Origin: Cavia porcellus
Lineage: Eukaryota > Chordata > Mammalia > Rodentia > Caviidae
Reading direction: 5' to 3'
Assembly: GCF_034190915.1 (NCBI RefSeq)
Contig: NW_026947506.1
Coordinates: forward strand, 34,575,748-34,639,747
Length of the DNA stretch: 64,000 nucleotides
The notes under the pieces were generated by a model. The model did not search any database. It was not told the origin of the DNA and worked only from the letters and a program-made list of their open reading frames with translations. Made by a program: the position numbers and the translations under genes. This document shows positions 43,785 to 54,697 of the stretch, one piece after another. Position 1 is the first letter of the stretch, and each line of letters begins with the position of its first letter.

Positions 43785-43850
43785 GTTGGGGTAGGCTGAG
43801 CCTTTACCTAGAATGCATGAGGCCCTGGTTGTGATTCCAGCATCTCTGAA
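43785..43850 (+). mobile_element. ID-like SINE fragment
   Basis: GGGGTAGGCTGAGCCTTTAC and GGCCCTGGTTGTGATTCCAG. Confidence 0.5.
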
Positions 43851-44394
43851 AAGGGAAAAAAGCTTATCGCTTCCCCCCAACTCTCTCTGGAAGCCCACAT
43901 GGTGGGGTAGTGCTGTTCTGCGGTTAGAGACCAGGAATCTGGGGGTCCTCAAGGTTAAGAGGTGCTTAGAGCCTTACAGCCCCATTAGGCATCAATGTCC
44001 ACAGGGCCCTAGAGCCACCTGTACTAGGGACATCCACTGACTTCCCAGTGACTGGGGAAAAGCAGGTATCAAGATAAGCCAGCTCCATCCCAGCTCCTGA
44101 GCCTTCCCCAGAACCCCTGCCCACATTCCCAGCCCCAGTCCCATGAGGTCTATCTCTGCCATCTGTCCCTGGGGCCCCTCTGCACACTTTGACCTGCTTC
44201 TCCTCTTTGTGGTTTTAATCCCCAATCACCAGGTATGAAACGGGCACCTATTAGACACCTGGCAGTGTCTGGGAGCTGAGAGGGACACAGAAAGTACAGT
44301 TCTTGGCTAACAGGAACTTTGCATCTAGAATGAAAGAAAGGACATGTGACAATTGCAAACTGTTTCTTCATTCAGGATTGGAGTTACTGTCAGA

Positions 44395-44500
44395 TGCCTG
44401 GCTCTTTGCAAACACTGGCCCACCTGTAAGCTGGACAACTGGACAATGATTTCCATTTGATGAGAGGGCAAACTGGGTAAGGCCCGGAGACAGGTGGCCA
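44395..44500 (+). repeat. MIR fragment
   Basis: GATTTCCATTTGATGAGAGG then GACAGGTGGCCAGTGACTAG. The rest of 43851-45748 shows nothing else I can name. Confidence 0.4.
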
Positions 44501-45748
44501 GTGACTAGCAAGAAGGGAGTCATGTCTCAGGTGGGCCTCCCTCCAAACCCTGACTCCCTTGTGGCAACCGGGCCTCTCCCTGCCGGTATGGCTGGGGACT
44601 GAATACTGCCCTTTCCCCTGGGACTCACAGGTGAACCAAGGAGATAGAGCTGGTGGAAGCAGTACCCACGGGTCGGGCAAGGTCTTCGGGGATGGGTGAC
44701 AAAGATAAACACAGCTGGACACTGGTACGAGGCAAGGACAGATTTAACCGGTAGTAACAATTGCAACAGAGAAGAATGCTTCAAATCAGCACGGAGGTGT
44801 CCCAGTGCTTTTAAAGAAAGGGGAGCGGGAAAGGGTGCGGTCACAGAAGTGAAGAGTTACAAAAGGCACACAGAAGGGGCTTAGGTCATCCTGAGACCAG
44901 GCTTATCAACATTTGGCTCCTGCTCTCTCAGGGCAAGGGACAAACTGTTCTTCCCGCCCAGCTGGCCCTGAGCTTTCTCAGGAGACACTGGGGTGTGAGG
45001 GGCCAGGCATGGGCCTTGACCCATAGCCCAAGTCCCATAGTTCCTCTGGGAACTATGTTGGTGTTTGTTTCTTTCCTTGTAGACAAAGGTGGAAGATGGC
45101 CAAGAGGACTTTTTTTGTCAGGGAGTGGCCACAGGAAGGGACACAACTTCATCTAGGGGTTAGGGATGGGAGAAAGGCAGGGAAGTCTGGTGAGCAGAGT
45201 CTTGTAAGATGGAAGGGAGCTGGTCAAGGTGGGGAGAAGGCAGCCAGATGGGGAACTGCATTCCAGGCAGTGGGAACAGTATCAGAGTGTGGGCAGAGGG
45301 TCAGAGGCATGGGGCATCGTTGGGTGACAGGTCCTGCTGGTCCTGAAATTTAAGTGAGCATTTGGCCTCCACTGTCTGGTGTGCAGAAGATGAACAATTT
45401 TGAACAAGAGGAGGAGGGGGAGTCAGGCTGCAGTGGAGGATTCTGCCTGGTGCCTGGAGAAGGCAGTGCCATTCCTTCTAGCAGAGCAGCAGGCTCCCAG
45501 CTTCTCGGAGACAACAGGGAACACAGTTTCTGGGGAGCAAACTCTGGAGGCTCCGAGAGGGAAGTAGAGGGGCAGATTTCCAGCTGAGACTGTTTCTTAA
45601 CAATAATTTCATCACATCTAGGGTACCATCAACTCCAATATGAACTTTCAGGTGTTGCTACAAAAGATATATTCCTGGCAATTAATTTCACTGGCATTTT
45701 ATTATGAAAAATTTCAAGCATTCAGAAAACTTTAAAAGACTTGTAAAC

Positions 45749-45990
45749 AAGGTGTGGTGGCCCACATCTATAATCCCAGATGTCTGGGGCTGCTGAGGCA
45801 GGAAGATTGTCATAAATCTGAGGCCAGCCTGGGCTACAAATTAAGACCCTATCTCAAACAAACAAACAAACAAACAAACCCACAAAGAACTGCATAGCTG
45901 AACATGGTGGTGCACATGCGTAACCCCAGCAGAGGCTGAGCCAGGAAGACCACTGAGCTGATATCAGCCTGCACTACACAGTGAGTTTGA
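45749..45990 (+). mobile_element. Two B1 SINEs in tandem
   Basis: First GGTGTGGTGGCCCACATCTA with (CAAA)n tail to 45880; second CTGAACATGGTGGTGCACAT. Confidence 0.8.
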
Positions 45991-46159
45991 GATAGGAGAT
46001 TAGGGAGTGGCAAAAGCTGGCTGGAGAAGGAGGTGTGACCTGTTAATTTCAAGACCAGGGACACATGTTTAACAGTTCCCAAAGCCCTGCATGTAGACTT
46101 CTCACAACTCTAGCAGGTTTTCCACAGGATGGCCTAGACCTGACCTCAGCCTGAGGTGC

Positions 46160-46490
46160 GGTATGGGATCCCAGCACACCTCTCAGGACCAGATGTGGAC
46201 GTTCTCACAAGACCCCCTGAGATTTGGACAGCATAAAGAACTGAGCAATGCTGCCATAGCCTTCCAGGATCTCCTGCGATGTTTCCCAGACACAGCGAGT
46301 ACTTTTATCTTTGCTCCTTCTCTTTTCTATTTACTCGTTCTGAGCTCACTCTGCAGGGCGTTTCTCTCCCACTCTTCATTTTTGCTTTCTTGAATAAACT
46401 TTGCCACTCTCTTTGCTCATTTCATTCAATTCTCTGTTCGAGGCAAGAAGAACCTAGCATCCAATTATAGGGGGAGAGGCAAGCACTTCA
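46160..46490 (+). mobile_element. LTR-like segment, uncertain family
   Basis: Pyrimidine-rich stretch with CTTGAATAAACTTTGCCACT and CTCTGTTCGAGGCAAGAAGA, a layout like the R/U5 part of a retroviral LTR. No coding remnant is adjacent. Confidence 0.3.
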
Positions 46491-46775
46491 GAACTCATAA
46501 CATTTAGTTGCTGAGCCACCTGTTAGGAATAAGCTACCCAATAACAAGTTCAAAACCCTGTCCCAAAAAGCCAAAAATAAAACCAATCAAAACAAAACAA
46601 TGAAAGGCTATTGTTTAGAGGGAAAAGTGTCTGCATCTGTTCAATATCAATGCAATTTTCCCACATATTTTCAAACTGTGGTTGGTTGATTTCATAATAC
46701 AGAAACTGCAGGTGAGGACCATTGAACTTGGCTGATGTAAAATCAGTGTGAAAATCCTTCAGCATCTGAAGAAAT

Positions 46776-46993
46776 TTTTTGTTTGTTTGTTTGTACAGGG
46801 TTTCACCATGTAGTGCAGGCTGGCCTCAAAATCATGGTGATCCTCCTACCTCAGCCTCCCAAGTGCTGGGATTACAGGTGTGTGCCACTACACCTGGCTT
46901 TTTTTTTCTTCCCCCCAGTAGAGCTGAGAATGAAACTCAAGGCCTGGCACTGGCCTAGGCAAGAGTATAACCACTGAGCTACATCCCTGGGCC
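46776..46993 (-). mobile_element. B1 then ID SINE
   Basis: (TTTG)n, CAGGGTTTCACCATGTAGTG (B1), then GAATGAAACTCAAGGCCTGG (ID, long form). Confidence 0.8.
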
Positions 46994-47077
46994 ACTCATT
47001 GTGATGGGAGGCTATGTAGAGGTTTGAGGTTCCTCTAATTTGGAATCTGTGATATTGTGATATAATAAGAAATATAA

Positions 47078-47350
47078 GCCAGGCATGGTCGTACATACCT
47101 GTAACCACAGCTACTCAGGAGGCTGAGGCAGGAGGACTGCAACACGGAGGACAGCATGGGCACCTTAGCAAGACTCTGTCTCAAAGTAAGATTTTTAAGA
47201 AATTTAAAAGAGTTAGCAGGAGAGCATTTGCCTAGCATTCTCAAGGTCACAGGGTCCCATCCCTAGTACCATCAAAGAAAGAAGAAAAAGAAGAAAGAGA
47301 GAGACAGACAGCAAAAAGGAAAGGAAAGCAAAGGAAAGCAAAGGGAAGGG
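47078..47350 (+). mobile_element. B1-ID SINE dimer with purine tail
   Basis: GCCAGGCATGGTCGTACATA (B1), GGTCACAGGGTCCCATCCCT (ID), then imperfect (GAAA)n/(GGAAA)n to 47350. Confidence 0.8.
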
Positions 47351-48052
47351 AAAAGATAAATTATTTGCTCTTCCATCCGTGGAAGGCCTCCCAAAACTGG
47401 TAATGTCTGGAGAAGGGGAGAGAGGTGTTTACTGTTCATTTCTAACAGGCCCCTTTCAATCAAGCTGTGTTCCTAGGAATGAGGTGACTCTGGAAGTGCC
47501 CCCAATTGGTGTGGAAGGCAGACTGAGTTCTCAGTGGTCCATGACTTAACCAGTCGTGGCCCAACAGCGCCTCCACAAAAGCCCAAAGAAGCCAGGACCC
47601 ACACGTCCAAGATGACCCTGGAAGAGCTCCGTCCCCACTCCAGAGAGTGCCTGGCCTTCCTCCCAGGGTCATCTGTTCCCAGCGCCCATGGACCAGTGTT
47701 TCCAGGACCATCTCAGCTTTGTTCCCAGCACCCCCAGCTCCTTGGAACAAACCGTCCTTCTTGCTCCTAGCCTGGAGCCTGGGAAGCAGCAGAGATAACA
47801 ACAGCAAGGTGTGAGGCCTGTGAGCCCCAAGTCTGCACATGTGGGACCCTGCCCATGTCCCCAACTACTTAGGGCACAGGAGACTCAGCCCTGTGTCTAC
47901 AGTTGCAAAGTGCCTCCATGCACCATCTGTAGAGGCCTGTTTCTTGTGTGTGTGGAAAGGGGGTGCTTTTTTAGGGGAAGGACTCAAAGCCCAGAAGGAC
48001 TTGGAGTAGGAAGAAGTGGAGAAGGAGAAAAATATTAGGAAGAAGAAGAAGG

Positions 48053-48352
48053 CCAGATGTGATGCACACTTGTAATCCCACCACTGGGAGACTGAGGTAG
48101 GAGAATTGCAAGCCAGCCCTGGAAATTTAATGATTTATCGAGACCCTGTCTCAATACATTAAAAAAAATGTAAAGGCTGAAGACTTAGGTCAGTGTAAAA
48201 GCACTGGGCTCAATCCCACTACAAATAAGTGAAGAAAGAAGCCACGCATGGTGATGCACACCTGCAATCCTAGTACCCTGGAGGCTGAGGTTTGAGGTCA
48301 GTCTGGGTTGCATAATGAGTTCACGGCCAATTTGAAGTATACAGCAAGAACA
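48053..48352 (+). mobile_element. B1-ID dimer followed by a B1
   Basis: CCAGATGTGATGCACACTTG (B1), GACTTAGGTCAGTGTAAAAG (ID), then CCACGCATGGTGATGCACAC (second B1). Confidence 0.75.
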
Positions 48353-48538
48353 AAAGGACACCAGGCTGATGATGTCAGTCACAGCAGCCTGAATTGTCAT
48401 CAGAAGGTCAACACATATCTTGGTAGAGAATTCAGCATCGTCCCATGATTTGAGTCTAGACATTGCCCTAAAGCCTCATGCAGTCTGTTATGTAGTCAGT
48501 GTTTACAAGGGAATGGATTTAATACAGGGCACACACTT

Positions 48539-48760
48539 TTTTTTTTTAAGACAGGATCTTACTGTGCAGTTCAGGCTGGCCTTAACTTACTTGTACTCCA
48601 GGCTGGTGTCAAACTTGCAATGACGTTGCAATGATGCCTTAGCCTCCCAAGTGTTAGGATTACAGTCTCCTAAGTGTTAGGATTACAGCCTCTCAAGTGT
48701 TAGGATTACAGTCTCCTAAGTGTTAGGATTACAGAAGTGCACCTGTCCCAGCCAGGCCAT
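48539..48760 (-). mobile_element. B1 SINE with an internal 23-bp tandem array
   Basis: TTTAAGACAGGATCTTACTG opens the antisense B1. The CTCCCAAGTGTTAGGATTAC segment is then repeated four times (about 48643-48734) with small changes. Confidence 0.85.
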
Positions 48761-48799
48761 ATGATTTATAGGATTATTTTATAATATTTACCTAAAGAG

Positions 48800-49145
48800 T
48801 CAAAAGAGTGTGGGAGATCTGTTTATACACCAGAGACCCAAAGAATCCAGCTGAGGACTGGCACAGCGATGTCCTTCACGAGTCCAGCTGGAGGCCCAGA
48901 GCCCACAACAATGTCTCAGGCAAGTCTGTATTAAGGATCAGCACTAGAAAGGCCCAGAGGTCAGTGGTGGAAGCCACAAAGTCTGCACCAGTAGGCTGGA
49001 GGATCTGTCCCTGTAGGCTGAGGGATCTGAACAGGAGCCAGGAAGCAATTCTCAAGGTAAGGGCCAGAGCTCCCTCAAAGAGAACTGCAGCCATCCTCAG
49101 CAACGGCAAGGACCCAAGCTCCTCTGATGATGAGAACAGTTGAGG
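48800..49145 (-). repeat. Unclassified repeat, copy in minus orientation
   Basis: On the minus strand it reads GTTGCTGAGGATGGCTGCAG, GAATTGCTTCCTGGCTCCTG, GACAGATCCTCCAGCCTACT and GGGCCTCCAGCTGGACTCGT. The same blocks in the same order occur on the plus strand at 55840-56070. A 77-residue ORF lies across it, with partial amino-acid similarity to the plus copy, but no known domain. Confidence 0.6.
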
Positions 49146-49554
49146 AAAACTGGTGTGACAGTCTTCTCCAGGAGAATCAACAGCTCACCATCTTCCCCTC
49201 CAGTGCTTTTTATGCTGCTAGCAACAGTCCTTAGGGAGACCTTCCACGGCCAGCACTGCACTGATTCATTTCAGCTGGGTGTTACAAGTTGACCATTAAT
49301 TAAACCACCACAGTCATGTGGGGCTTTTGCAGAGGTGGCTGGATCTAGAATGCATGACACTAGCACTGATTTATGGATCCATGCTAGGATCCAGGGCACT
49401 AGTGACATGGCAAAAGTGACTCCATTTTGTTTTAGGACTTCATTTTAAAAGTCACGTAGCCTCTGAATGAATTCCCCTTTCAAACCCTCTTCCAGTTGAT
49501 CACAAAACCCATGGCCTCGGTGAGTATCTCTGAGTTTCTGCTGTAAGACTAGGA

Positions 49555-49805
49555 TTAAGAGTATGAGTGTTACCTACCCTAAGCAGCCTGGATAAGACAC
49601 AAGGGACAGAAAGAGCTGTGGTTGTCACCTGTTGCTTTGTTGTCTTCTGCCCACCATGAGTTGTTTCTCCTCTGCAATTCCACCTTGCCTTGGGACCAGC
49701 CAATTACGGATTAAAAACCTCTACAAATTGAGAGCTAAATAAACCTTATCTCCTTCAACTTTGGATGTCTGATATTTTGTCTCAGGACAAGAAAAAGGTA
49801 ACTGA
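49555..49805 (+). mobile_element. LTR (same family as 52683-53056)
   Basis: AAACCTCTACAAATTGAGAG, CTAAATAAACCTTATCTCCT and GATATTTTGTCTCAGGACAA parallel the minus-strand LTR below. No internal region is visible. The 5' limit is approximate. Confidence 0.5.
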
Positions 49806-49837
49806 GAAACTCACAGTGGGTTATTTTCCTTGAGTTT

Positions 49838-49950
49838 TTTTCAAGGCAGTGTCTCACTATGTAGTTCAAGATGGCTTTAAACTTGAGGCAATGCTCCTGC
49901 CTCAGCTTCCCCAGTGCTGAGATCACAGGTGTGCACCACCACGCCCAGAT
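49838..49950 (-). mobile_element. B1 SINE
   Basis: CAAGGCAGTGTCTCACTATG ... CACCACCACGCCCAG. Confidence 0.8.
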
Positions 49951-50152
49951 CCTCCAGCTTCTTATTTTAAAATTTACCTACCTTACTAAGACAAAAATAT
50001 GATTTTCAAGTCACTGAAACTGGGTGATATGGTAAGGAGGTATTAAAACTTTTGATTATACCATTTATACAAGACATACAAAAACTCGTCTAAGTGAGAA
50101 CTTCTTTGTTTCTCAAAATTCACAAAAATTATTTGAGACATTTAAACCTGAT

Positions 50153-50292
50153 TTTTTTTTTTTTGAGACAGTTATGCAGTTCAGGTTGGCCACATGCTCA
50201 CTTTATAGCCCAGGCTGGTCTCAAACTTGCAACAATCCTCCAGTCTCAGCCTCTATAGTGATGGGATTACAGGAGTGTGCCACCACGCCAGG
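50153..50292 (-). mobile_element. B1 SINE
   Basis: T-run, GAGACAGTTATGCAGTTCAG ... AGCCCAGGCTGGTCTC ... CCACCACGCCAGGG. Confidence 0.8.
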
Positions 50293-50584
50293 GTCTGAAC
50301 CTGAATTTTTACAATCCAAAGAGCACTTAGATTGCGAAGCAGGAAGCCAGTCCAAGCTTGGTGCCGTATCACTTCAGACTACACTGTCTCTCTAGGCCTT
50401 GGCTTTTTCATCTTGGCACTAGTATCACTCAGCTGAATTTGGACAGGGCCGGGAGAAGACCAACAGTGATGATGTTACTCTGTGACTTCACAGTTTATTC
50501 TCAAGCTACAGAATAAGACTCGATCTGTGAAAGGAATGCACAGAGAGATCTGTGGAATAAACTAGAGTTCATAAACAGACTTTG

Positions 50585-50762
50585 ATTTGGACTAAGGTGT
50601 CACGGTAACTGACCTCCGCCTAGGGTACTCTGTCTTGGTGTTATACCTCGCTTGTGATGGTGGCTGCATGACTGCATAAATTTGTGGAAACACAAAGGAC
50701 TGCAGACCTAGCAAGGGTGTATTTTGTTGCATATAAATTGTGCTTCAATAAAACTAACAAAA
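50585..50762 (+). mobile_element. Old L1 3'UTR fragment
   Basis: GCTTGTGATGGTGGCTGCAT, AAGGGTGTATTTTGTTGCAT and AATTGTGCTTCAATAAAACT match the end of L1M elements, including the terminal poly(A) signal. Confidence 0.65.
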
Positions 50763-50794
50763 GACACCAAACTGTTCATTCACAAAAAGAACAC

Positions 50795-50908
50795 AAACTG
50801 GTGTGGTGGAACATACCTGTAACCCCAGAACTTGGGAGGCCAAGGCAGGAGGATGGCATGTTTGAGTCCAGCTGGGACAATACAGTGACTTAGTGAGACC
50901 CTGCCTCA
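50795..50908 (+). mobile_element. B1 SINE
   Basis: ACTGGTGTGGTGGAACATAC ... GAGACCCTGCCTCAG. Confidence 0.75.
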
Positions 50909-51616
50909 GTTTCACAATCATGGTTTTTATTTCCATAGTTTTATCTTTTTCTTTTCTTTTTTATTTATTTAAAATATATTTTTATTTTAAAGTAGTAAAA
51001 TACAACAAAACAAGACAGAATAAAGCTAATGAAGATAATGCAGTGAAATTGGCACGGAACTTCAGAGCAGGATGCTGGCATAACAATCATAGGTACCATA
51101 GTATAGCTCACTATCTTCACAATAGTTGTCCATTCAATCAGGTGTAGCAAAATCAAACCAAAAACAGAACATTATAAAACCAATCAAAGCAGAACATTGA
51201 AGAGAGCAAAACAATTAATCAGGACAAAACAAAATGGTGAAAACAATACTGGCCTTCAAAGACAAGATAGAAGGAAATCCTCCATATTTCCTTTACTGCA
51301 TATGGTCATCCTCCCAAGAGATGCTCAGACCTCTGGCCCAGGTCAGCACAATCAACTGAACAATACAAGCATTTAGTTGCTTTATGTACCTCCTTTATGT
51401 TGCTATCAACTCCAGCTGACCTCAAAACCATCCAGTTGCTAAGAGTGGTGGTGGTGGTGGGGCGCTCGATTCTAAGCCTGTGAGCTGTTAGGCTCACAGG
51501 AGCCACTGAGTTATTCTCTCCTGGGAGCGCCCACAGCTCACTCAAGCCACTTACCAGGAAGGAGGGCTTGTTGCCTTCTTGGTTGGTCCTCCAAGTTCCA
51601 TCCAGCATGGCTGATT
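50909..51616. other. A-rich unclassified sequence with a perfect hairpin
   Basis: Plus strand is A-rich from 50965 to 51280. At 51477-51500 CCTGTGAGC and GCTCACAGG form a perfect 9-bp stem with a 6-base loop. Outer segments (GGGCGCTC-like at about 51460, GGGAGCGCCC at about 51523) are also complementary. I cannot name the parent element. Confidence 0.4.
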
Positions 51617-51832
51617 CTCAAAACTTGGAGACCCTGCCTCAAAATAAAATACAAGAAGAGATAATGGTGTAACTCAGTGTGAAGGCCCTGGGTTCAATCC
51701 CAGTACAAAAAAAAAAAAAAAAAAAAAAGCCAGACATGATGACATATACTTGGAATCCCAGCACTTGGGAGGCTGAGGCAGGAGGATTTCCATAAATTTG
51801 AGGCCAGTCTGGGCTACACAGTGAGTTCCAAA
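51617..51832 (+). mobile_element. ID then B1 SINE
   Basis: GTGTAACTCAGTGTGAAGGC (ID), A22 run, GCCAGACATGATGACATATA (B1). Confidence 0.8.
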
Positions 51833-51886
51833 CCCAGTGTTTCCCTTAGAGCGAGTGCTGGTTGAAGTACAGTGTCAACTTTGCCA

Positions 51887-52042
51887 GGCATTTTTTTTTT
51901 TTTTTTTTTGAGACAGTGTCACGTAGTTGGAGCTGGCCTTGAACTCACTTTGTAGGCCAGGCTTCTCTTGAATTCACAGTGATCCTCGTATTTCAGCCTC
52001 CTAGAGTGCTGGGATTATAGGCATGTGCCATCATGCCTAGCC
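51887..52042 (-). mobile_element. B1 SINE, long form
   Basis: T20 run, GAGACAGTGTCACGTAGTTG ... GTGCTGGGATTATAGGCATG. Confidence 0.85.
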
Positions 52043-52312
52043 TATGCATCTTTTTCTTAATTGGCTTTATTTTTTATTCTGGGCAACAATTCATTCCATA
52101 AAATAGCGTTCCTACTGTGCAAAAGGCCCAGTGCTGGAATTTCCAGGAGCCAACTCTGATCCAACCCCAGCCCTTCCCTCCTGGGTTCTGCCATCCAAGC
52201 TCTGCCTCTCTGCTCCTGCTCCCTGTGCTTCATCCCCAGCCTCTAAGAGGGTAGTGAATTGCAAAAGCGCCTGCCAGGGAGCCACCCCTTGATTCTGATG
52301 TCCTGTGCCATG

Positions 52313-52326
52313 GTGCCCTCTGGTGG
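52313..52326 (-). promoter_or_regulatory. CTCF-like motif upstream of MMD2, opposite orientation
   Basis: The plus strand reads GTGCCCTCTGGTGG; the minus strand gives CCACCAGAGGGCAC, 14 of 14 to the CTCF core. It lies about 11.3 kb upstream of the MMD2 start codon and faces the plus-oriented motifs inside the gene. Confidence 0.5.
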
Positions 52327-52635
52327 CCAGAGGCAGAATCATCATATTAGAAGCTGGTACAACGGAGCGGACACTGGGTGGGGCTGGCTACAAGCATTGA
52401 TTTAAAAAATCTTAAGTGCACAGAATTTGGCCCACAGAACCCACCTAGGGAATCACACACAAAGTTAGCCTGGGGAAACGTATTTCCTCCAGTTCTAGAG
52501 AAGAGGAAACAAGAGTATCTTTGCCCTCCTGTTCACCGTAAACAAAGAATGTAATCAGCCCAATCCAAATTGTGCCATCAGTAGCACAAATGGCCCCATC
52601 CCCCCATCACATATCTGCTTAAAGAGGGGGAACAG

Positions 52636-53245
52636 AGTGGGGTGTGGTGGCGGACACATGTAATCCCAGAGCTCACGGAGACTATCTTGGTTACTTTTCT
52701 TTCATTGCTGAGACAAAATACCTGACATTCAAATTTAAAGAAGGATAGGTTTATTCAGCTTACAGTTTGTAGAGGTTTCAGTCCATGATCAGCTGGCTCC
52801 AAAGCAGGGTGGCTAGCACAGGGGCAACAGTTCAAGATAGCAGAAGACAGCAAGAGCAACAAGAACAAAAAAGGGGGCAGAGCAAGCCTCTTTTTCTCCC
52901 TTATACTGTAACCACTTTACCTGCCACTCACACTATCTCTACACCCTCCTCTTGCACAGGATGAGGATGTTTACAAAGTAAGGACCCTGGCTCCCTGCTG
53001 GGTTGCTTAGTTAAACTTATAAACTTATCAAATTGACACAATGTACCAACCATTACAGAGGCTGAGGCAGGAGGGTCACTGAGAGTTCAAGGCCAGCCAG
53101 TTCAAGGCCACAGTGAGCTCAAAGATAACCTGAACTACATGGTAAGACCCTGTTGGGGAAAAAAATTACTAATTTTTAAAAATAAAAAAGAACTGGGGAT
53201 GCAGCTCACTGTGAGGCTCTGAATTGAGTCCCCAGTACTGGGGAA
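52636..53245 (+). mobile_element. B1-ID SINE split by an LTR insertion
   Basis: The B1 starts GGGGTGTGGTGGCGGACACA, breaks at CACGGAG (52682), and resumes GAGGCTGAGGCAGGAGGGTC at 53057. The ID half is GGGGATGCAGCTCACTGTGA. The break gives the age order: SINE first, LTR later. Confidence 0.8.
52683..53056 (-). mobile_element. Solo LTR (MaLR-like) inside a B1
   Basis: On the minus strand it begins TGTAATGGTTGGTACATTGT, has GCTGAATAAACCTATCCTTC as poly(A) signal and ends CAAGATAGT. About 374 bp, clean break in the host SINE with GAG on both sides. Confidence 0.65.
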
Positions 53246-53304
53246 AAAAAGAAAAGAAAGCAAGCTTTTGCTTATTCTTTTCATTGGGTGGTTTTTATTC
53301 ATTT

Positions 53305-53342
53305 CTGAGAGAGAGATAATAGAGCCAGAGAGAGAGAGAGAG

Positions 53343-53401
<59 letters not shown>

Positions 53402-53432
53402 CAGAGAGACAGAGAGACAGAGAGACAGAGAT
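53305..53432. repeat. (GA)n/(GACAGA)n microsatellite
   Basis: Over 120 bases of GA with periodic CAGAGAGA. It creates a spurious Arg-Glu repeat ORF. Confidence 0.97.
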
Positions 53433-53724
53433 CAGGAAGCCAAGCACCTATTCAGGATGTTAAAGGCGCACGTTTCCAGGTGCTGTAGAGATGCTCCCAT
53501 GTAACCGGATCCCTCTAGCTCTCTGGATTTGGGGCAAGAAGATTGAAGCCCACAAAGCAGCAAGCAAGTGGCAGGGAATGGCCAGATGCATGGTTAATAG
53601 AAAAAAATGAAAGTAAAGGGCTCCCCACTTGCTGGAGAGGGGTGAATACTCTGAATATCTAAGTCCAGTGGTCTTTTATACAGTTTTTTACAAAGTTGGT
53701 ATTTTTGTTTGTTTGTTAGTTTGT

Positions 53725-53810
53725 TTTTGGTACCAGAGATTGAACTCACAACCTCACACTTGCAAGGCAGGCACTTATGCTGCTGAGCTAAATCCCCAGC
53801 ATTTAACACA
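53725..53810 (-). mobile_element. ID SINE, full-length tRNA type
   Basis: GGTACCAGAGATTGAACTCA, CACTTGCAAGGCAGGCACTT and GAGCTAAATCCCCAGCA. The stretch 53811-54579 shows nothing else. Confidence 0.75.
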
Positions 53811-54579
53811 GTTTTATAGTATGTGGCAGAAAGCTAGGGTACTCTCGGTGGCAAGCAGGCCTTTGATGTCTGGAAGACATGCTGCTTTGTTTGCATTTCA
53901 TGCCCTCCAAGGTCTCTCCCACTTGGTTAAGGACCTGTTTTTTTTATCCTTGGCATTCTATTAGGCCCTGGTAATCAGTTTCTTTAAGTAAATTATTCAG
54001 GCCCTCTGGCATGAGAACTCCCTTAAGCCCTGACTTTGAGTTTACTTTAGGTTAACTATTCAGGTCCTGCACCCTGACTGCCTACCTTCCCCAACTCTCC
54101 TTGCTCCACCATTGAGGCTGGAACATTCTGGTGCTCAAGGGAGAGGTTTGGTCAGAAGGAGGGAATGTCAGAGCCAAAAACATGTAGTGACATTAAGCCT
54201 CATGATCATAGGAATTGACCGGGAGGAGGTGTGGAGGAGGCAGAACTGCCCCAAAGCGCGCCAAGTAGAAACTTCTTCACTGCCACCAACCCCAGAAATG
54301 CTACTTTAAGCATGGCGGGTGTCCCTGTGTTGGAATCCAGTGCGCTGGCTGGCAGGAATGTGTGCCATCGCAGGTGCCCGCGAAAGATCGCCAGCGTGCA
54401 CATTATTCTCAAAAAAAGCAAGACACAGAGAAGGAACATCTATAATGACAGAGTGAGGGACTCTTACTCAGCAGGTCTCCCCAGCAAGAAAATAATTTAC
54501 CTGGCAGTGTTTTGTTTTGTGGTACTGAGCACGGAATGGAGGACCTTTGCACATCTGCAGCACCTTTTCCTACCTGCTT

Positions 54580-54697
54580 GTTTGTTTGTTGAGACAGGGT
54601 CTCACTCTATAGCCCAGGCTGGCCTCAAACTTGTGGCAATCCTCCTGCTCAGCTTCCTCAGTGCTAGGATTGCAGGCCTACACCAGCGTGTCCAGCT
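54580..54697 (-). mobile_element. B1 SINE
   Basis: TTGAGACAGGGTCTCACTCT ... TAGCCCAGGCTGGCCTC. The flanking 54698-55590 has no recognised feature. Confidence 0.8.

Noticed and set aside
53268..53504. Arg-Glu repeat protein ORF
   Set aside because: It is the translation of the (GA)n microsatellite.
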